Shown: piece by piece, positions 24,390-30,011 of the stretch
How positions within the stretch are numbered: the first letter of the stretch is position 1
Layout: every line of letters starts with the position of its first letter
Assembly: GCA_027365415.1 (NCBI GenBank)
Contig: DAHXNK010000018.1
Span: 1-32,069 of the forward strand
Reading direction: 5' to 3'
Length of the DNA stretch: 32,069 nt
Source: Acidobacteriaceae bacterium
Lineage (GTDB): Bacteria > Acidobacteriota > Terriglobia > Terriglobales > Acidobacteriaceae
Translations under genes and position numbers: made by a program
The notes under the pieces: model-generated
Seen by the model: only the letters and a program-made list of their open reading frames with translations
Told to the model about the DNA's origin: nothing
The model's database searches: none

Positions 24390-24783
24390 GGACGATCATG
24401 ACCTCCGTGGCCTTGATGAGCGCGGCTGCGGATTGCCCGACGCTCAGCTTGAGGGCGCGGGCCGCGTCTGCCGTAATGATGGAGGTAACGGTCTGATCGC
24501 CAATGGAAAGTTTCACCTGCGCCAACAGGCCGTCATAGCGCAGTTGCACGATGCGCCCGACAAGTTGATTTCTGCCGCTCACGGTTGTGGGTAGCGTCTT
24601 TTTATTTCGCGTCAGTTGTGGTGCAGGCTGGGTGAGAGCTTGAATCTCGCGCTCGTGAATGCGATAGTGTCCGCCCGGTGTTTTTACGGCCTTCAATTTC
24701 CCGTTGTAAATCCACTGTTTGATGGTCGGGTAGGAGATTCCCAGGCGGCGGGCGGCTTCGCGGGGTGTATGGAGTTCCGGCAT
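24382..24783 (-). CDS. MerR/excisionase-type HTH regulator with a TOBE molybdate-binding domain
   Basis: A 133-residue two-domain protein. Residues 1-50 form an excisionase/MerR-like winged helix ('TPREAARRLGISYPTIKQWI', 'TPGGHYRIHEREI'). After a linker, about 70-133 is a single TOBE/Mop domain ('RNQLVGRIVQL', 'VTSIITADAARAL', 'AALIKATEVMIVRV') of the kind that binds molybdate. It therefore probably senses cytoplasmic molybdate and regulates the mod operon it heads. This replaces the usual LysR-type ModE. Its stop overlaps the modA start. It has a -10 box 6 nt before its ATG and a perfect palindrome about 60 nt upstream. Function is inferred from domains and context. Confidence 0.85.
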   Translation of the reverse strand: MPELHTPREAARRLGISYPTIKQWIYNGKLKAVKTPGGHYRIHEREIQALTQPAPQLTRNKKTLPTTVSGRNQLVGRIVQLRYDGLLAQVKLSIGDQTVTSIITADAARALKLSVGQSAAALIKATEVMIVRV

Positions 24784-24789
24784 AGGACA

Positions 24790-24795
24790 AATATA
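24790..24795 (-). promoter_or_regulatory. Putative leaderless -10 box (TATATT) of the HTH-TOBE/mod operon
   Basis: On the minus strand TATATT, TGTCCT, ATG 24783, so the spacing is exactly 6 nt with no Shine-Dalgarno. A direct repeat GCATAG/GCATAT with a 10-bp period (24793-24808) overlaps it. Confidence 0.48.
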
Positions 24796-24826
24796 TGCAA
24801 GACTATGCGATTTTTCTACCTACGAA

Positions 24827-24859
24827 TTTATACAGGTGAAGATAGGAGCCTGCTCCTAT
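24827..24859. promoter_or_regulatory. 18-bp perfect palindrome (candidate operator) with an alternative -10
   Basis: ATAGGAGCCTGCTCCTAT-type dyad: ATAGGAGC (24842-24849) and GCTCCTAT (24852-24859) are exact reverse complements around CT. On the minus strand it sits where the -35 would be for TATAAA at 24827-24832. It lies in the 125-nt gap between the HTH-TOBE/mod operon and thrC, and could serve either gene. It is the obvious candidate site for the HTH-TOBE protein. Confidence 0.5.
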
Positions 24860-24908
24860 TAAAGAGAGAGCCAATCTGCGCGGCGCACCTGATAGGCTAG
24901 AAAGAAGC

Positions 24909-26288
24909 ATGACAACCAAATTGCATCAGTTGCGTTGCATTGGCTGCGGTATCGTTACCAGCGGAGAAGGTATGTCCGCTGGTTTTCGCTGTCTCCAATG
25001 CAAAGAATTATTCGAGGTCATCTATCCGAGCTGGGAGTTGGACGGCGAGGGAGATGGATCGCAACGGCCCAATGCGCCCGCGCTGCGCGCCTTGTGGTCC
25101 GAGCGTAGGCTCTCCACCGCAATGTTGAACCAGAGCGGCGTATGGCGCTTTCGCGAGCTGCTGCCGTTTCTCGACGATCCAGAGCGCGCCGTGACGCTGC
25201 GCGAGGGGAACACTCCGCTGTATGAGATGCCGCAATGCGCCCAGCGCGTGGGGTTAGACCATCTCCATGCCAAACATCAGGGGATGAACCCCACGGGATC
25301 CTTTAAGGATACGGGGATGACGGCAGCGCTTTCTGTTGCGCGCGAGAAAAAATTTCCCTGGGTGGCGTGCGCGTCCACGGGGAACACCTCCGCCGCAATG
25401 GCCGCATATGCGGCTCGCGCAGGAATGCGCGCGCTGGTGCTGATCCCTGATGGCAAAGTGGCCTGGGGCAAGCTGGCGCAATCGGTCGATTATGGCGCGT
25501 TGACCTGCCAGTTGAAGACGGATTTCGACGGCTGCGTGCGCGTGCTGGCGGAGATTGTCGAGCGCGCTCCGGTCTATCTGTTGAACTCGGTCAATCCCTA
25601 TCGACTGGAGGGCCAAAAGACGCCCGCGCTGGAGATTGCCGAGCAGATGGGCTGGCAGGTTCCCGACCACATTATTGTTCCGGGAGGAAACTTGGCGAAC
25701 GGCGCAGCGTTGAGCAAAGGCTTCCGAGAGATGCGCGCGCTGGGCCTGACGAGTCACATTCCGCGTATCAGCGTGATTCAGGCTGAGGGCGCAAATCCGC
25801 TCTACACCAGTCTGCTGAAATACAACGGCGAACGGCTGGAGCCGGTGCAGGCCAATACGCGGGCCACGGCGATTCGTATCGGCAATCCTGCATCGTGGCG
25901 CAAGACTGCGCGCGCAATTCAGGAAACGGGCGGATATTGCGAGCAGGTGAGCGAGCAGGAGATTGCCATCGCCAAGGCGGAGATTGGTGCCGAGGGGATT
26001 GGCTGTGAGCCAGCTTCCGCCGTGACCTATGCCGGATTGAAGAAACTCTGCGCGCAGGGCAAAGTGCGGCGCGAGGAGTCTGTGGTGCTGGTGCTGACCG
26101 GGCATACTCTGAAAGACCCGGAGTACACCATTGATTTCCATCGCGGGACATTACTGACAGAAGCGGAGACCGCGACACTGAACGCATCGGAGAAAGAATC
26201 CCTGCGGAAATTGGCCAAGCCGCCAGTGTTGTTGGAGCCAAGCTCCGATGCCGTGCTGTGCCAACTGGAAGCGACGGAGCGCAAATGA
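24909..26288 (+). CDS. thrC: Threonine synthase
   Basis: A 459-residue PLP enzyme that converts O-phosphohomoserine to threonine. The N-terminus carries a small zinc ribbon (C10, C13, C28, C31), followed by the substrate loop 'REGNTPL' (98-104), the PLP lysine Lys133 in 'NPTGSFKDTGM', the 'STGNTSAA' loop (156-163) and the phosphate-cradle 'PGGNLANG' (258-265). The zinc ribbon is common in one bacterial branch of ThrC. The stop overlaps the thrB start as ATGA, so the two are translationally coupled. Before the ATG is only a weak AAGAAG. The palindrome upstream may affect its transcription. Confidence 0.95.
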   Translation: MTTKLHQLRCIGCGIVTSGEGMSAGFRCLQCKELFEVIYPSWELDGEGDGSQRPNAPALRALWSERRLSTAMLNQSGVWRFRELLPFLDDPERAVTLREGNTPLYEMPQCAQRVGLDHLHAKHQGMNPTGSFKDTGMTAALSVAREKKFPWVACASTGNTSAAMAAYAARAGMRALVLIPDGKVAWGKLAQSVDYGALTCQLKTDFDGCVRVLAEIVERAPVYLLNSVNPYRLEGQKTPALEIAEQMGWQVPDHIIVPGGNLANGAALSKGFREMRALGLTSHIPRISVIQAEGANPLYTSLLKYNGERLEPVQANTRATAIRIGNPASWRKTARAIQETGGYCEQVSEQEIAIAKAEIGAEGIGCEPASAVTYAGLKKLCAQGKVRREESVVLVLTGHTLKDPEYTIDFHRGTLLTEAETATLNASEKESLRKLAKPPVLLEPSSDAVLCQLEATERK

Positions 26289-27208
26289 ACGAACAGAGGA
26301 GCAAACGGAGCCTGCATCTGCGCCTGCCTGCAACCTCGGCGAATCTTGGGCCAGCCTTTGATACCGCTGCGATTGCGTTGAATCTGCATCTGGATATAAC
26401 GGCAACACGCGCAGACAGTTTTTCCATTGATGCCACGGGCCGCAATGCGGAGGCTTGCAGCCAGATTGAAAACAATCTGCTGTTGCAAACTTATGCGCAG
26501 ACGTTGCAGGAGAATGGGCGCGAGGTTCTGCCGCTGCACCTGGCGGTGCATAATGAAATTCCCTTTGGAATGGGCTGTGGCTCCTCGGCAGCGGCGCGGC
26601 TGGCGGGGATTGCGCTGGCGGCGCACTTCGGCGAATTGGGATGGAGCCGCGATCAAATCCTGAACATTGCCTGCGCGCTGGAGGGACATCCCGACAATGC
26701 CGCCGCGTGTTGGCTGGGCGGCATGACCGTTGCCGCGATGGTCGGCGAGGGCGCGTCCATGCAAGTCCACGCTGTTCAATTCCCAATTCCAACGGCATGG
26801 TCAGTGGTGATTGTGTTGCCGTCCAAACCCTTGGCAACCTCGGTCTCCCGCAGGGTTTTGCCGGAGATGTATTCGCGCCAGGATGCGCGAACTAATGTGC
26901 AATGCGCCTCGCTGCTGGTGGCCGCCTTCGCGCAGGAGCGCGGGGATCTGCTGCAAGTGGCGATGCAGGATCGTTTGCATCAACCCTATCGAGCGGCGAT
27001 GTGCCCGCTGCTTTCCACACTTGTCCCGCTGGCTGGCAGTCAAGGCGTTCTTGGCGTGGCATTGAGTGGCGCAGGCCCAGCCGTTTTGATGATTGTAGAG
27101 AGCGTGGCCGACCGCTCTCAATTGCAGGCCGCCATCCATGAGCGGGTCGCCGATGTGGATACGGTAGAAATTATGGAGTGCGAATTTGCAAAATGCGCGG
27201 CGGTGTAG
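26285..27208 (+). CDS. thrB: Homoserine kinase
   Basis: A 307-residue GHMP kinase that phosphorylates homoserine, giving the substrate of ThrC. 'LPATSANLGPAFDTAAIAL' (14-32) is the substrate-binding N-terminal motif, 'PFGMGCGSSAA' (93-103) the ATP-binding motif, 'EGHPDN' (133-138) the catalytic-region motif and 'SGAGP' (261-265) motif 3. The usual 'GLGSSAA' reads 'GCGSSAA' here, a mild variant. The length equals that of E. coli ThrB (310). ATG 26285 overlaps the thrC stop as ATGA and has GGAG 5 nt upstream; the longer frame from 26258 lies inside thrC. No hom (homoserine dehydrogenase) gene is adjacent. Confidence 0.94.
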   Translation: MNEQRSKRSLHLRLPATSANLGPAFDTAAIALNLHLDITATRADSFSIDATGRNAEACSQIENNLLLQTYAQTLQENGREVLPLHLAVHNEIPFGMGCGSSAAARLAGIALAAHFGELGWSRDQILNIACALEGHPDNAAACWLGGMTVAAMVGEGASMQVHAVQFPIPTAWSVVIVLPSKPLATSVSRRVLPEMYSRQDARTNVQCASLLVAAFAQERGDLLQVAMQDRLHQPYRAAMCPLLSTLVPLAGSQGVLGVALSGAGPAVLMIVESVADRSQLQAAIHERVADVDTVEIMECEFAKCAAV

Positions 27209-27332
27209 ACTTCAAGCATATTTTCATGCGATTTCTGTGACCAATCGTCCATGTGCCGCATCTAGTATGCTGGAGAGTTCATAAGGGGGAAGGGCGCATG
27301 TCCAGCTCCCATTATTTTCAGGAGGGATTTTC

Positions 27333-27665
27333 ATGGCAGGACTGGCAGTACACGAAGTAAGCGATGCAACGTTTGAGGCAGAGGTTTTGCAATCGGCCCA
27401 GCCCGTTCTGGTGGATTTCTGGGCAGCATGGTGTGGCCCGTGTCGGGCGCTGGCTCCCATTGTGGATGAGATTGCCCAGGAGTATCAGGGCAAGCTCAAG
27501 GTGATGAAGATGGACGTGGACAGCAACTCCGCCACGCCGATGCGCTATGGCATCCGTGGCATTCCCGCGCTGCTGATCTTCAAAGGCGGCAAGGTCGCGG
27601 AGCAGATTGTGGGCTTTGTCCCAAAGGATACGATCAGCAAGTCGTTGAACAAAGTAGTCGTTTAA
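27333..27665 (+). CDS. trxA: Thioredoxin
   Basis: A 110-residue classical thioredoxin, the general cytoplasmic disulfide reductant. The active site W33-C34-G35-P36-C37 is intact and the cis-proline (Pro78 in 'RGIPALLIF') is present. There is no signal peptide. AGGAGG about 9 nt before the ATG is a strong Shine-Dalgarno, in contrast to the leaderless-looking genes nearby. It is separated from thrB by 124 nt, in which no clear operator or terminator is visible. A hairpin repeat follows 29 nt after the stop. Confidence 0.97.
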   Translation: MAGLAVHEVSDATFEAEVLQSAQPVLVDFWAAWCGPCRALAPIVDEIAQEYQGKLKVMKMDVDSNSATPMRYGIRGIPALLIFKGGKVAEQIVGFVPKDTISKSLNKVVV

Positions 27666-27693
27666 GAAATCTCCAGAGATGGAGCGCCCGGTG

Positions 27694-27726
27694 CCCCATT
27701 CAAGCCTTCTTTGGGCTTGAGTGGGG
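27694..27726. repeat. Dispersed hairpin repeat, copy 4, after trxA
   Basis: CCCCATTCAAGCC (27694-27706) pairs with GGCTTGAGTGGGG (27714-27726) with one G-U pair. It belongs to the same family as the copies at 15914, 16118 and 17649. Its position just after trxA could let it double as a 3'-end structure, though no strong U-run follows. Confidence 0.8.
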
Positions 27727-27823
27727 GAATTCTTTCCAACATGTCAGCCGATCCTCTGCCGTGTGCCCAAATCTACCAGCGTTTTGCGCGGGGAGTATGG
27801 AGTACCCGGTTGCAAATCGATCT

Positions 27824-27860
27824 GGCCCCGTCATTTTCCGGCCCCGTCATTTATTGACGG
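27824..27860. repeat. 13-bp tandem duplication and hairpin at the 3' end of the small membrane protein gene
   Basis: GGCCCCGTCATTT occurs at 27824-27836 and again at 27840-27852 (16-nt period). CCGTCA (27844-27849) and TGACGG (27855-27860) form a 6-bp hairpin across the stop codon. This is probably a local slippage duplication. Confidence 0.55.
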
Positions 27861-28128
27861 AGTTTGACTGCGGTTGGCTCTGGTGGCTGCGAGGGATCAG
27901 CGCCAAGTCGTCGCTCATCACATACACGAACATCGCCGCAAAGAGGAAGAACAGTGCGACCCAAACACGCCAATCTCGATGCGCGCGTTTCCAGTAAGGA
28001 CGATGGGCATGATGGATATTGTCGCGATAGTGACCATGTTCCACCGTGTCCACGGAACCCACGGTCTTCCCGGTTCCACCTTCAATAGCCCCGGAGAAGG
28101 ACAGTTGCGCCTCATCTTTTTTGTTCAT
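27847..28128 (-). CDS. Small His-rich single-span membrane protein, unknown function
   Basis: A 93-residue protein not matched to a family. It has a polar N-terminal half with a histidine cluster ('HGHYRDNIHHAH', about 31-42), one membrane segment at about 55-72 ('VWVALFFLFAAMFVYV'), and a short polar tail. The positive stretch before the membrane segment suggests that the N-terminus is cytoplasmic. ATG 28128 is chosen because AAGGAG stands 8 nt upstream; the open frame continues to 28248 but without support. It is divergent from the metallo-hydrolase gene. The histidine cluster might bind metal, which is only a guess. Confidence 0.7.
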   Translation of the reverse strand: MNKKDEAQLSFSGAIEGGTGKTVGSVDTVEHGHYRDNIHHAHRPYWKRAHRDWRVWVALFFLFAAMFVYVMSDDLALIPRSHQSQPQSNSVNK

Positions 28129-28255
28129 TGAGTAATCTCCTTGCTGTCTGGATCGTATCCTTTGGGCTAGGCTAACAGCTAGGGGTAAATGTTTCTCGGT
28201 ATGTTCTTCTGCCCGCGTGTTGATTCCTACAAGTAACGTCCACAGCAAAACGCGC

Positions 28256-28261
28256 TACTCT
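28256..28261 (+). promoter_or_regulatory. Putative leaderless -10 box (TACTCT) of the metallo-hydrolase gene
   Basis: TACTCT, GGAAAC, ATG 28268, so the spacing is exactly 6 nt. Only T1, A2 and T6 match the consensus. A partial GGAAA could be read as a very close Shine-Dalgarno, so this is one of the weaker cases. Confidence 0.32.
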
Positions 28262-28267
28262 GGAAAC

Positions 28268-29278
28268 ATGCTTCGTTGCACCGTACTGGCTTCAGGGTCG
28301 AAAGGGAACTGCACGGTCATCAGCACGGGCAGCACCCGTATTCTTTTGGATGCAGGGCTGAGTTGTCGCGAGATCGTCAAGCGGATGCGCTTTGCTGGCG
28401 AAGACCCGGACAAGATTGACGGCCTGCTCATTACGCACGAGCATCAGGATCATATTCAAGGCGTGTCGGTGCTGGCGCGTCGGTGGCGCGTGCCCGTGTA
28501 CTTTACTGAAGGCACGCATCGCGCCTGGGCGCGCTATGTAACCCCGCGCCAGACGATGAGCTTTCCCGCGTGGCTGGAGACGCGCAAACAAAAAGCGGCA
28601 GCGCAGGCGCTGGCAGCGGAAGAGTCGGAAGCAAATCTGTCCACGCAAAATCTAACCGAGGCTTCTCTGGAGACCTGCGAGACTGCGGAGGTCATAGAGA
28701 TTGCTGCTGCTGCCGATGATCCGCAAGCGCTTCCCGGCGAAGTAGGTGGCGAGGCAGGCACCAGCAATCCTGCCTATCTGCCGGTGGTAGAGTATTTTTG
28801 CGCGGGAAAATCTTTTACGATCGGCGATATTGCCATTACGCCCTTTACCATCCCCCACGATGCCGCTGATCCCGTGGGCTTTGTTCTGGAAGCCGAAGGG
28901 ATGCGCATTGCTGTGGCCACAGATCTTGGCTACATGCCGCCTAATGTCCAGATGCAATTGCGGCGGGCCGATTTGCTGATTCTTGAATCCAACCACGACG
29001 TGGAGATGCTGCGCGATGGCCCCTATCCGTGGGCAATCAAGCAGCGAGTGCTTTCGCGTGTCGGGCATTTGTCGAACGATGCTGTGGGCGAATTTTTGGC
29101 GAATAGATTTGACGGCTATGCGCGCTGGATTGTACTGGCGCATCTTTCGGAGAGTAACAATCTGCCAGCATTGGCGCGGCTTTCCGCCGAACGCGCCCTG
29201 CAGGGGCGCTCGAATACCACGGACAACCAGGTGATGCTGGCAACGCAAAATGCGCCATTGGAATCCATCTACTTGTAG
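28268..29278 (+). CDS. Metallo-beta-lactamase fold hydrolase (YycJ/WalJ-like)
   Basis: A 336-residue MBL-fold protein. The start 'LRCTVLASGSKGNCTVISTG' and the metal motif 'THEHQDH' (His57, His59, Asp61, His62) match the YycJ/WalJ branch, which is thought to act on nucleic acid. Later metal ligands are visible in 'IPHDAADPVGF', 'ATDLGY' and 'LAHLSESNN'. YycJ is about 265 residues. The excess here is an insertion at about 100-170, rich in Ala/Glu and apparently disordered, lying where the fold normally runs from strand to strand. ATG 28268 matches the family N-terminus; the frame back to 28217 adds 17 unrelated residues. Confidence 0.88.
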   Translation: MLRCTVLASGSKGNCTVISTGSTRILLDAGLSCREIVKRMRFAGEDPDKIDGLLITHEHQDHIQGVSVLARRWRVPVYFTEGTHRAWARYVTPRQTMSFPAWLETRKQKAAAQALAAEESEANLSTQNLTEASLETCETAEVIEIAAAADDPQALPGEVGGEAGTSNPAYLPVVEYFCAGKSFTIGDIAITPFTIPHDAADPVGFVLEAEGMRIAVATDLGYMPPNVQMQLRRADLLILESNHDVEMLRDGPYPWAIKQRVLSRVGHLSNDAVGEFLANRFDGYARWIVLAHLSESNNLPALARLSAERALQGRSNTTDNQVMLATQNAPLESIYL

Positions 29279-29347
29279 CGTTTTGTCGCTGAACACGTTA
29301 CAATTGCGTGAAGAGAAGTGGAATACGCTCCAAGGAATCAGGAAACT

Positions 29348-29806
29348 ATGCAAAAAAATATGTGCGTGGATCCGACCGTAGGAGACATTCTTTCCGGGTG
29401 GCGTTACGACATCTCTGGAATCCATTCGGAGATGCGGAAAGATTACGAAGAACACCTTCGCCGTTGCTCTCACTGCCATTCTCGCCAGCGTCTGCATCGC
29501 ACCATTGACGTGTTGCTGATCGGCGTTGCGACGCTTTCCATTGCCGCCTTTGTTCTGGCACTGGATGTGGCGCATAAGGTTGAGCCACTCGGTAGCTGGG
29601 TTCTGCTGCATTTGCAGCTTCGCCAGATGTCGGTAGCGGTCAGCGTTCAGTTGATTGCCGTGCTGGGGCTGCTGGTGTCCATGCTGGCTTGGATTTTAGT
29701 TGCCATCACGACCCCCGCGCCAACCTTCCTCTCCGAGCAGGCCAGAGCCTTGCAGCATCGGCTTCCCGTGGAAGTTCGCGAACGATTTGCCAAACATTCC
29801 GCCTAA
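29348..29806 (+). CDS. Membrane protein with anti-sigma-type zinc finger (HxxxCxxC)
   Basis: A 152-residue protein. Near the N-terminus is H36-x3-C40-x2-C43 in 'YEEHLRRCSHCHSRQ', the ZAS signature of zinc-binding anti-sigma factors. Two membrane segments follow (about 54-72 and 96-120), then a polar tail. The order, a cytoplasmic zinc finger and then membrane, resembles an anti-sigma factor, but no sigma factor gene is adjacent and the overall sequence is not recognised. ATG 29348 is supported by AGGAAA just upstream; the frame from 29318 is less likely. The gene is closed by a very strong hairpin. A simple structural zinc site is the alternative. Confidence 0.72.
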   Translation: MQKNMCVDPTVGDILSGWRYDISGIHSEMRKDYEEHLRRCSHCHSRQRLHRTIDVLLIGVATLSIAAFVLALDVAHKVEPLGSWVLLHLQLRQMSVAVSVQLIAVLGLLVSMLAWILVAITTPAPTFLSEQARALQHRLPVEVRERFAKHSA

Positions 29807-29826
29807 GTTTTCTGGGGAGATCACCC

Positions 29827-29855
29827 AAATGGCCTGCGCATTGCGCGGGCCATTT
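29827..29855 (+). terminator. Strong terminator hairpin after the zinc-finger membrane protein
   Basis: AAATGGCCTGCGC (29827-29839) pairs with GCGCGGGCCATTT (29843-29855) over 13 bp with one G-U pair and an ATT loop. ATTTCTCTT follows. It is 20 nt after the stop. The symmetrical A/T ends suggest that it could work in both directions. Confidence 0.75.
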
Positions 29856-29949
29856 CTCTTGCGGGAGTGTGCGGCGAGTGCTCCAGCTAGATGTGCGATT
29901 TGCCAAAGATGTTTGCCAAGGTAGACACTAGGGAGTCCACCATAAACGC

Positions 29950-29994
29950 AAATCCGAGCAATTCAAATCCAAGCAATTCAAATCCAAGCAAGAA
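29950..29994 (+). repeat. Tandem 15-bp repeat upstream of ino1
   Basis: Three consecutive units of AAATCCAAGCAATTC: the first has one change (G for A at 29956), and the third is intact for about 12 nt. The array ends 17 nt before the preferred ino1 start, so it lies in the leader or promoter region. Confidence 0.75.
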
Positions 29995-30011
29995 GGATGG
30001 TTCTACACAGC

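Noticed and set aside
25254-26141. A 295-codon frame antisense to thrC
   Set aside because: thrC has all PLP and zinc motifs; the antisense frame shows no domain and no start signal.
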